Shown in pieces: positions 1-5,561 of a stretch of DNA of 18,377 nucleotides; the stretch's first letter is position 1; each line of letters starts with the position of its first letter. The position numbers were made by a program, and so were the translations under genes. The DNA is from Betaproteobacteria bacterium UBA7395 (GTDB lineage: Bacteria > Pseudomonadota > Gammaproteobacteria > Burkholderiales > Rhodocyclaceae): assembly GCA_002470165.1 (NCBI GenBank), contig DKNF01000276.1, positions 1 to 18,377 of the forward strand, in the 5' to 3' direction. The notes beneath the pieces were generated by a model, which was given only the letters and a program-made list of their open reading frames with translations, ran no database searches and was not told the DNA's origin.

Positions 1-571
1 CGCAGCGCAGCACGCCCATCTGGGCGCCGCGGCGGGCGCCGGCGGATTCGACGGTTTCGCAGGAGCGGTCGAAAACGCGCATGTAGGAGACCGGGCCGGA
101 AGCGCGCGATTGCGTGCCCTTGACGCGGGCACCCTGCGGGCGGATCGAGGAGAAGTCGTAACCGACGCCGCCCCCGCGGCGCATGGTTTCGGCGGCATCC
201 ATCAGGGCCTTGTAGATGCCGGGGCGACCGTCGGTGTTCTCGACGATGGAGTCGCCGACCGGCTGCACGAAGCAGTTGATCAGCGTCGCCTGCAGGTCGG
301 TGCCGGCGGCGGAGTTGATGCGGCCGGCCGGGATGAAGCCGTTTTCCTGGGCCCACAGGAAGCGGCCTTCCCAGTGCGCGCGGTCGGCTTCCTGCTCGAC
401 CTGGGCGAGTGCCCAGGCGACGCGCTTGCGCACGTCGTGTACGTTGGTTTCCTTGCCCTTGGCGTACTTTTCAATGAGGACTTCGCCGGAAATTTCCTGC
501 TCCGGCAGCGGGGCGAATTGCGGCGGTGCAGGAATGTCGGTCAGCGACAACTGCTCGGCGATCTTGCTCAT
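1..571 (-). CDS. nrdJ: Adenosylcobalamin-dependent (class II) ribonucleotide reductase, N-terminal part (truncated by window)
   Basis: Reduces ribonucleotides to deoxyribonucleotides using a cobalamin-generated radical, so it works with or without oxygen. I translated 190 codons from the ATG at 569-571; the frame stays open to the window edge, so the C-terminal part is missing. Visible family motifs are FIPAGRI (79-85), SAAGT (87-91), [12 protein letters not shown] (97-108, with Cys100 as the likely first redox cysteine), [12 protein letters not shown] (130-141) and the [17 protein letters not shown] stretch (162-178). These are characteristic of the NrdJ type rather than class I NrdA. The start is supported by an AGGAG ribosome site at 578-582, six bases upstream. 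Two NrdR boxes lie upstream. The call is secure; full length and C-terminal redox cysteines cannot be seen. Confidence 0.9.
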   Translation of the reverse strand, partial: MSKIAEQLSLTDIPAPPQFAPLPEQEISGEVLIEKYAKGKETNVHDVRKRVAWALAQVEQEADRAHWEGRFLWAQENGFIPAGRINSAAGTDLQATLINCFVQPVGDSIVENTDGRPGIYKALMDAAETMRRGGGVGYDFSSIRPQGARVKGTQSRASGPVSYMRVFDRSCETVESAGARRGAQMGVLRC

Positions 572-616
572 TGAAGACTCCTCTCGTCTGGTTTTGTATA
601 GGTGCGATGAGGAAGG

Positions 617-645
617 AATCTACTAGATGTAGTGTATCGAGGCAA
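617..645 (-). promoter_or_regulatory. Likely sigma-70 promoter of nrdJ
   Basis: On the minus strand a -35-like TTGCCT (640-645) and a -10-like TAGATT (617-622) are separated by exactly 17 bp. Each matches consensus at four of six positions. The proximal NrdR box overlaps the -10 end and the spacer, which is the arrangement expected for repression by occlusion. This is prediction from sequence only. Confidence 0.45.
620..635 (-). promoter_or_regulatory. NrdR box 1 (proximal to nrdJ)
   Basis: The minus strand reads ACACTACATCTAGTAG, which I score at 12 of 16 positions against the NrdR consensus acaCwAtATaTwGtgt. It lies about 50 bp upstream of nrdJ and overlaps the predicted promoter. NrdR is the ATP/dATP-sensing repressor of ribonucleotide reductase genes. 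Confidence 0.75.
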
Positions 646-650
646 TACCT

Positions 651-666
651 TGACTAGATGCAGTAT
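651..666 (-). promoter_or_regulatory. NrdR box 2 (distal to nrdJ)
   Basis: The minus strand reads ATACTGCATCTAGTCA, about 10 of 16 matches to the NrdR consensus. It starts exactly 31 bp from box 1. A tandem pair about three helical turns apart is the known signature of NrdR operators, so the pair is stronger evidence than either box alone. Confidence 0.72.
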
Positions 667-713
667 GTTTGCTTCGGTCGGGTCGTGCTTCTGTCATGTG
701 CCGGAAAAGCCCG

Positions 714-750
714 AAAAAACAAGGCTCCGGCACCTTTCGGCGACGGAGCC
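714..750 (-). terminator. Intrinsic terminator after ackA
   Basis: On the minus strand the arms GGCTCCG (744-750) and CGGAGCC (723-729) flank an inner CGCC-GAAA-GGTG stem with a stable GAAA tetraloop, interrupted by one mismatch. A U-rich tract (TTGTTTTTT, 714-722) follows immediately. It lies 22 bp beyond the ackA stop and should end the kinase/phosphatase/pta/ackA transcript before it reaches nrdJ. Confidence 0.85.
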
Positions 751-771
751 CGGCAGCGAAAAAAAGATTTG

Positions 772-1953
772 TTAAAGCGCCAGCAGTGTTTGTGCGTGGT
801 GGGCCATCATCCATTCCTCGTTGGTCGGAATGACCAGCACGTCGACGCTGCTGTTGCCGGCGCTGATGACCAGATCGTGGCGGGCGTTGGCTTCCGGATT
901 GACGCGGATGCCCAGCCATTCGGCCTGCAGACAGACGCGGCGGCGGACTTCGGCGGCGTGTTCGCCGATGCCGCCGGTGAATACCAGCGCGTCGATGCCG
1001 CCGGCTGCGGCGACCAGCGAGCCGAGTTCGCGGACGATGCGGTAGCAGAACAGGTCGACCGCCTCACGCGCTTCCGGCTTGTCGCTCGACAGCAGCGTGC
1101 GCATGTCCTGGCTGATGCCGGAGACGCCGAGCAGGCCGGATTCCTTGTACAGGATGCGACTCATGTCCTTGACCGAGAGGCCCTTGGTTTCCATCAGGTG
1201 GAGGACCAGGCCGGGGTCGAGGTTGCCGCAGCGGGTGCCCATCATCAGGCCGTCGATGGTCGAGAAGCCGAGCGTGGTGGCGACGCACTTGCGGTTGACC
1301 ATGGCCGCCATGCTGGCGCCGTTGCCGAGGTGGGCGACGACGACGCGGCCGTCGGCGCGGTGCGAATGCTGCGGCAGGGCCCGGGCGATGAATTCGTAGG
1401 ACAGGCCGTGGAAGCCGTAGCGCTTGATGCCTTCGGCGGTCAGCGCGCGCGGCAGGGCGAACAACTGGGCGACTTCCGGCTGGCTGCGGTGGAAGGCGGT
1501 GTCGAAGCAGGCGACCTGCGGCACGTCGGGCAGCAGCGCCTGCAAGGCCTTGATGCCGGCGACGTTGTGCGGTTCGTGCAGCGGCGCCAGCGGGATGAAG
1601 CCGGTCAGGTGTTCGAGCACCTGGGCGTCGACCACGGTCGGCTGCGAGTAGAGGTCGCCGCCATGAACGACGCGATGGCCGACGCTGACGATCTGCCAGC
1701 CGGTGTAGGTGGCGAGGAACCACTTGAGCATGGCGTCGAGCGCCTGCGTGTGGCTGACCGCATCGCCGGCGATGAGCTGGTCGGCGATGCGCTCGCCGGC
1801 GCGGTTCTTGGCGATGAGCTTGGTGGCGTTGGTGCCGATGCCGTCGATCTGGCCGGAGACTTCGGCGTCGGGCGAGATCGGGTGATCGAGCGAAAAGAGG
1901 GCGAACTTGATCGAGGACGAACCGGCGTTGATCGTCAGGATGCCTTGTTTCAT
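772..1953 (-). CDS. ackA: Acetate kinase
   Basis: Interconverts acetyl phosphate + ADP and acetate + ATP in the cytoplasm, giving substrate-level ATP or activating acetate. The 393-residue product has the usual family length. Motifs seen are the N-terminal NAGSSSIKF (9-17), GHRVVHGG (92-99, Arg94), FDTAFH (150-155, catalytic Asp151), GFHGLSY (180-186, His182), MMGTRCGNLDPG (237-248, Arg241), the TGGIGEH adenosine-binding turn (326-332) and the C-terminal NEE (378-380). The DLDPG seen in many homologues reads NLDPG here, probably neutral. The start lies two bases after the upstream pta stop, so the two genes are almost certainly co-transcribed and translationally linked. A terminator follows. 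The call is very secure. Confidence 0.97.
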   Translation of the reverse strand: MKQGILTINAGSSSIKFALFSLDHPISPDAEVSGQIDGIGTNATKLIAKNRAGERIADQLIAGDAVSHTQALDAMLKWFLATYTGWQIVSVGHRVVHGGDLYSQPTVVDAQVLEHLTGFIPLAPLHEPHNVAGIKALQALLPDVPQVACFDTAFHRSQPEVAQLFALPRALTAEGIKRYGFHGLSYEFIARALPQHSHRADGRVVVAHLGNGASMAAMVNRKCVATTLGFSTIDGLMMGTRCGNLDPGLVLHLMETKGLSVKDMSRILYKESGLLGVSGISQDMRTLLSSDKPEAREAVDLFCYRIVRELGSLVAAAGGIDALVFTGGIGEHAAEVRRRVCLQAEWLGIRVNPEANARHDLVISAGNSSVDVLVIPTNEEWMMAHHAQTLLAL

Positions 1954-1955
1954 TG

Positions 1956-3374
1956 TCAGGAATTTCCCTTGTTACGGTTGGCGTGGGCGACCAGGGCGGC
2001 GATCACGCAGGAGGCGGTGCGCGTTTCGGCGGTGTCGGCGCGGCTGGTCAGGACGATGGGGACCTTGGTGCCGAGCACGATGCCGGCGGTCAGCGCATTG
2101 GCCAGGTATTCGAGCTGCTTGGCCACCATGTTGCCGGATTCGAGGTCGGGAACGACCAGGATTTCGGCATGGCCGGCGACCGCCGACTTGATGCCCTTGG
2201 TCTTGGCGGCGACGATGGAGACGGCGTTGTCGAAGGCCAGCGGACCGTCGAGGATGCCGCCCTTGATCTGGCCGCGGTCGGCCATCTTGCACAGGGCGGC
2301 GGCGTCGAGGGTGGACTGGATCTTCGGGTTGATGGTCTCGACCGCCGACAGGATGGCGACCTTGGGCTCCGGGATGCCGATCACGTGAGCAAGCTCGATG
2401 GCGTTGCGGATGATGTCGGCCTTTTCCTCGAGCGTCGGGGCGATGTTGATCGCCGCGTCGGTGATCAGCAGCGGCCGGTGGTAGGTCGGCACGTCCATCA
2501 GGAAGACATGGCTGATGCGGCGGTTGGTGCGCAGGCCGTTGGCGCGGGCGACCACCTCGGCCATCAGCTCGTCGGTGTGCAGGCTGCCCTTCATCAGCGC
2601 CTCGGCGTCGCCGGTCTTGACCAGCGAGACGGCCAGTGCGGCTGAGTCGTGGCTGTGTGCGGCATTGACGATGCGGATGCCGGACAGGTCGATGCCGAAT
2701 TCCTCGGCCAGTCCGCGAATCTTGCCTTCAGGCCCGACCAGGATGGGTTCGATGATGCCTGCCTGGTAGGCCTGCACCGGCCCCTTGAGCGATTCCTCGT
2801 CGCAGGGGTGGGCGACCGCGGTCGGGATCGGTTCCAGCCCCTTCACCCGCGACAGCAACTGGGTGTAGCGGGCATGCTTGTCGTCGATGTGGATCGACGG
2901 CGCGTGGTTGTCCTGCAGGTGCGAGACCTTTTCCGTCGGCGCCAGGACTTCGGCGGTGCCGCGTACCACCTCCAGGCCTTCCTGGTTGGTGCACACGCAA
3001 TCGAAGACGATGTGCCGGTTGTGGTCGTATTTCTGCTTGACCGAGACGGTGATCGCGATGCGGTCGCCGATGGTGACCGGGCGGGCGAAGTGCAGGGCCT
3101 GGTCGATCAGGATCGTGCCCGGGCCGGGAAACTGGGTGGCCAGCACGGTCGAGATCAGCGAGCCGCTCCACATGCCGTGGGCGATGGCCTCCCGGAACAT
3201 GCCGCTTTCCGAGTATTTCGGATCGATGGTCGCCGGGTTGATGTCGCCGGTCAGGATGGCGAACAGTTTCACGTCTTCCGGCATCAGCGTGCGGGTCAGG
3301 CTGGCGCTGTCGCCGACGGCAATTTCGTCGTAGGTCTTGTTGGTCAGGTAGCGGCTTTCGCTGGCTTCGGACAT
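1956..3374 (-). CDS. MaoC-like / phosphate acetyltransferase fusion protein
   Basis: This 472-residue protein has an N-terminal MaoC/hot-dog dehydratase-like domain (about 12-150) and a C-terminal phosphate acetyl/butyryltransferase domain (about 165-465). The second domain should convert acetyl-CoA and phosphate to acetyl phosphate, the substrate of the adjoining AckA. Its family motif SRADTAETRTASC (444-456) and the GPLAFDNA segment are clear. The MaoC part shows LTGDINPATID and IAHGMWSGS (64-72), aligning with the hydratase active-site segment of PhaJ-type enzymes. However, the position normally occupied by the catalytic His is Thr49, while Asp44 and Asn46 remain, so hydratase activity is doubtful. 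This two-domain architecture is known from proteobacterial genomes as 'bifunctional enoyl-CoA hydratase/phosphate acetyltransferase'. Pta activity is likely; the MaoC part may be structural or acyl-CoA-sensing (inference). Confidence 0.92.
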   Translation of the reverse strand: MSEASESRYLTNKTYDEIAVGDSASLTRTLMPEDVKLFAILTGDINPATIDPKYSESGMFREAIAHGMWSGSLISTVLATQFPGPGTILIDQALHFARPVTIGDRIAITVSVKQKYDHNRHIVFDCVCTNQEGLEVVRGTAEVLAPTEKVSHLQDNHAPSIHIDDKHARYTQLLSRVKGLEPIPTAVAHPCDEESLKGPVQAYQAGIIEPILVGPEGKIRGLAEEFGIDLSGIRIVNAAHSHDSAALAVSLVKTGDAEALMKGSLHTDELMAEVVARANGLRTNRRISHVFLMDVPTYHRPLLITDAAINIAPTLEEKADIIRNAIELAHVIGIPEPKVAILSAVETINPKIQSTLDAAALCKMADRGQIKGGILDGPLAFDNAVSIVAAKTKGIKSAVAGHAEILVVPDLESGNMVAKQLEYLANALTAGIVLGTKVPIVLTSRADTAETRTASCVIAALVAHANRNKGNS

Positions 3375-3405
3375 GGTGCGGCTCCGTGGACGGAAACGGG
3401 AAAAT

Positions 3406-3888
3406 TCAGGCCCGCATCGCGGTGCGTCGGTCGCGCGCCGCGTCGGGACGGGGTATTTCGATGCTCAGTTGCGGATGCAGGCTGAGCAGGGTATCGACCA
3501 CCCAGGGGTTGGCTTCATAGGTGAATTCGCGAGCGTCCAGCGGCGCGCCGCTAAAGGCCTCGACGAACAGCGCCACGGCCGCCGAGCGGCTGACGCCGTA
3601 TTCGCAATGGACCATGACCGACATCTCGAACGGCGCCGCCTGGATTTCGCGGACGAAATCGTCGATCTGTCGCGCCATCTGCCGGTTGAACAAGCCGGGC
3701 AGCGGCGGCTGGAATTCGTCGGCCGGCACGGCGTCGAAAAACGACAGCCGCAGCACGTGGCGGAACAGCGGGTCGAGTTTGGCTTCCGGCGTGGTCGGGT
3801 CGGTGATCGAGATCACCGCCATGTAGGGGTTGCCCTCCAGCGATTCGGCCAGCTTGCGCGAGGTGTAACGAACGTGGTTGATGGTCAT
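3406..3888 (-). CDS. Cysteine-dependent (tyrosine/dual-specificity type) protein phosphatase
   Basis: This 160-residue cytoplasmic protein carries the CX5R phosphatase signature VHCEYGVSRSAA (93-104): nucleophile Cys95, phosphate-binding Arg101 and Ser102 following it. The FFDAVPADE segment (50-58) contains Asp52, a candidate general acid. The N-terminal AVISITDP strand resembles small phosphatases common in phages and mobile DNA (family knowledge). The gene starts four bases after the stop of the kinase-like gene upstream and ends 31 bp before the pta fusion, so it appears to belong to one operon. Substrate is unknown; the adjacent kinase-like protein or its targets are the obvious candidates (inference). 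The catalytic signature is unambiguous; whether it acts on phosphotyrosine, phosphoserine or something else is open. Confidence 0.8.
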   Translation of the reverse strand: MTINHVRYTSRKLAESLEGNPYMAVISITDPTTPEAKLDPLFRHVLRLSFFDAVPADEFQPPLPGLFNRQMARQIDDFVREIQAAPFEMSVMVHCEYGVSRSAAVALFVEAFSGAPLDAREFTYEANPWVVDTLLSLHPQLSIEIPRPDAARDRRTAMRA

Positions 3889-3892
3889 TGCT

Positions 3893-4471
3893 TCATTCCA
3901 TGAACACCGGGTCGGAAAAGACCAGGGTGCCGTCCTTGCGCATCATCAGGTTGTCGGCCTTGATCAGGTCGGGCAGGGCGCCGTATTCGCTGGAAAAGGT
4001 TTCCAGCGCCTTGAGCGATTCCTGCACCGTGTCGGCCCAGCCCATCGGCGTCACCGCCAGGTGGTGCAGGGCGATGCGGCCCATGTCCTGGGCCAGGTTG
4101 CGCCACATCATGCAGGCGTCGAAATAGGAGGTCGAAATCTTGGTCGCCACTTCGGCGGCCTCGCCGGCGCCGGGCAGCGGGTAGAGGCGTTCGACTTCGA
4201 CGATGTAGAACGGATAGCCCCGGCTGGAGCGGCCGGCGGTGCCATGGTCGGCGAAAACGACCGGGAAATGGCGGCCGGTCGGCCGGTCCTCGGCCGTGTA
4301 ATAGGCATAGTCGGTCGGCGAGGAAAGGATCTTGTACACCCTTTCCTGGCCGTCGACCGTGTCGGCTTCGACGACGATGGTGCTCTCGCCCCGGCCGATT
4401 TCCTTGCGGCCCTTGAGCAGCGGGTGGTCGGGGACGGGATCGGGAATGATGGGGGCGGGCGTGTCGGTCAT
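3893..4471 (-). CDS. Minimal protein-kinase-like protein, possibly degenerate
   Basis: This 192-residue protein has features of the protein-kinase fold without a full C-lobe. IGRGEST (25-31) resembles the glycine-rich loop, Lys47 in VYKIL fits the ATP-anchoring lysine, FYIVEVERLYPL (88-99) looks like a hinge, and DLIKADNLM (168-176) followed by VFSDPVF (184-190, Asp187) resembles the catalytic and metal-binding segments. The chain ends just after the DFG-like Asp, as in short phage kinase-like proteins carrying a D-x-H-x-x-N-x-M...DP pattern. The usual Asp-to-Asn interval is five residues, but here Asp168 to Asn174 is six, so catalysis is uncertain. It is encoded four bases ahead of the phosphatase gene. 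No transmembrane segment or known substrate is seen. An alternative is a non-kinase phosphotransferase of the same fold. Confidence 0.55.
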   Translation of the reverse strand: MTDTPAPIIPDPVPDHPLLKGRKEIGRGESTIVVEADTVDGQERVYKILSSPTDYAYYTAEDRPTGRHFPVVFADHGTAGRSSRGYPFYIVEVERLYPLPGAGEAAEVATKISTSYFDACMMWRNLAQDMGRIALHHLAVTPMGWADTVQESLKALETFSSEYGALPDLIKADNLMMRKDGTLVFSDPVFME

Positions 4472-4508
4472 GGCCTCGGTCGTCCGTGCGTTATGTCAGC
4501 TTCAAGCA

Positions 4509-4536
4509 TACCGCAGGGCAGGCCTGCCCTGCGGTA
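4509..4536. repeat. 28-bp perfect palindrome between fabI and the kinase-like gene
   Basis: Each 14-base half begins TACCGCAGGGCAGG and the other half is its exact reverse complement, with no central spacer. In RNA this would give a 12-bp stem with a GGCC loop. It lies 11 bp past the fabI stop, and neither strand has a following U tract. It may therefore be a weak terminator, a 3'-end stabiliser for fabI mRNA, or a protein-binding site, rather than a classical intrinsic terminator. Confidence 0.75.
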
Positions 4537-4546
4537 GCAAGCGGCA

Positions 4547-5335
4547 TCAGGCGACGATGTGGGCGCCCGCGTCGACGTAGATGGTCTGGCCGGTCATGCC
4601 CGACGAACCCGGGGTGCACAGGAAGGCAGTCAGCGCGCCGACTTCCTCGATGGTCACGGTCCGGCCGAGCGGCGCCTTCTGCGCGTCGGATTCGAGCAGG
4701 TTGTTGAAATTGGCGATGCCGGAAGCAGCACGGGTCATGATCGGACCGGGCGACACGGCGAAGACGCGGATGCCCTTGGGGCCCAGGTCGTAGGCCATGT
4801 AGCGGACGGCCGATTCGAGCGCCGCCTTGATGATGCCCATGACGCCATAGTTGCGCACGACGCGTTCGGCGCCGAGGTAGGACATGGTGACCAGCGAACC
4901 GCCGTGGGCCATCAACGGTTCGAGCGCCTTGGCCATGCGCAGGAAGCTATGGCAGGAAACGTTCATTGCCGAGTCGAAACCGGCTTCGCTGGCGTCGATG
5001 ACGCGGCCGTGCAGGTCGTCGGCATTGCAGAAGGCCATCGAGTGGATGGCGAAGTCGATTTCGCCGAAGGCTTCGCCGCACTCGGCGATCACCTTTTCCA
5101 GACTGCCTTCCTCGGCCACGTCGAGCTTGAGGAAGCGCTTGGCGCCGAGGGCCTCGGCCAGCGGCTGGGTGTAACGGGCTGTCTTGTCGTTCTGGTAGGT
5201 GATGGCGATCTCGCCACCCAGTTCGACGATGGCCTTGGCCACGGCGTAGGCGATCGACTTGTCGTTGGCGATGCCGGTGACCAGACCTTTCTTGCCGGCG
5301 AGCGGGAGGGCGGGGGAGCTTGTGGTGCTGTCCAT
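4547..5335 (-). CDS. fabI: Enoyl-[acyl-carrier-protein] reductase (NADH)
   Basis: Catalyses the last reductive step of each fatty-acid elongation cycle. The ATG at 5333-5335 gives 262 residues, the standard FabI length, and has AGGA eight bases upstream. A longer frame from 5440 adds 35 residues that do not resemble the family. Seen are the Rossmann start GLVTGIANDKSIAYAVA (17-33) with the FabI-type nucleotide loop, the SYLGAERVVRNYGVMG segment (152-167) with catalytic Tyr163 and Lys170, and SPGPIMTRAASGI (195-207). The substrate-loop segment reads IHSMAFCNADDL, with Ala101 where E. coli FabI has Gly93, and NVSCHSF follows. Both resemble alphaproteobacterial FabI more than the enterobacterial enzyme. 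It is transcribed divergently from hox. It may be one of several enoyl reductases in the genome (inference). Confidence 0.93.
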   Translation of the reverse strand: MDSTTSSPALPLAGKKGLVTGIANDKSIAYAVAKAIVELGGEIAITYQNDKTARYTQPLAEALGAKRFLKLDVAEEGSLEKVIAECGEAFGEIDFAIHSMAFCNADDLHGRVIDASEAGFDSAMNVSCHSFLRMAKALEPLMAHGGSLVTMSYLGAERVVRNYGVMGIIKAALESAVRYMAYDLGPKGIRVFAVSPGPIMTRAASGIANFNNLLESDAQKAPLGRTVTIEEVGALTAFLCTPGSSGMTGQTIYVDAGAHIVA

Positions 5336-5487
5336 GTTTTTTTTCCTGTCGGTTGCCGAAAGCGGCTTGGTGCGGTGCATCAAGGCTGACGGGCGGGCAG
5401 ATAGCGGTTGAACGAAAAAGATGCTGTGGTGCAGCAACATTCTTGCACATACAGATTGCGTTTGGGTGACGACGGCCGGCCATTTTC

Positions 5488-5501
5488 TTGATCTAGAACA
5501 A
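5488..5501. promoter_or_regulatory. FNR/ANR-type box upstream of hoxF
   Basis: The sequence TTGATCTAGAACAA matches the TTGAT-N4-ATCAA consensus at nine of ten defined positions. Its centre (5494.5) lies about 28 bp before a weak -10-like TAGGCT (5523-5528), close to the spacing of class II FNR-activated promoters, which would put transcription start near 5535. It sits in the 226-bp divergent region between fabI and hoxF, so it could also affect fabI. No convincing sigma-54 site or separate fabI promoter was found in this region. Confidence 0.6.
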
Positions 5502-5551
5502 AAAAGTGAAAACGGTGGGTGCTAGGCTTCCGGCTGTCATTCCCCATGCCC

Positions 5552-5555
5552 GGAG
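5552..5555 (+). promoter_or_regulatory. Ribosome binding site of hoxF (fixes a TTG start)
   Basis: GGAG lies six bases before the TTG at 5562-5564. No in-frame ATG or GTG lies nearby upstream, and the following reading frame aligns with the NuoE-like N-terminus, so this site decides for the TTG start. Confidence 0.6.
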
Positions 5556-5561
5556 CCTGAA

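Noticed and set aside
658..2388. 576-codon open frame on the plus strand opposite ackA and pta
   Set aside because: It lies antisense to two unmistakable enzyme genes and is low-complexity in Asp, Gly, Ala, Val and Arg, typical of a GC-rich shadow frame; no domain is recognisable.
5336..5440. 35-residue N-terminal extension of FabI
   Set aside because: The extra residues do not resemble FabI, while the ATG at 5335 has a ribosome site and gives the standard length.
5400..5561. Sigma-54 promoter before hoxF
   Set aside because: GG and GC doublets occur (for example around 5428-5447), but the spacing is 14-15 rather than 10 bases, so none fits the -24/-12 pattern.
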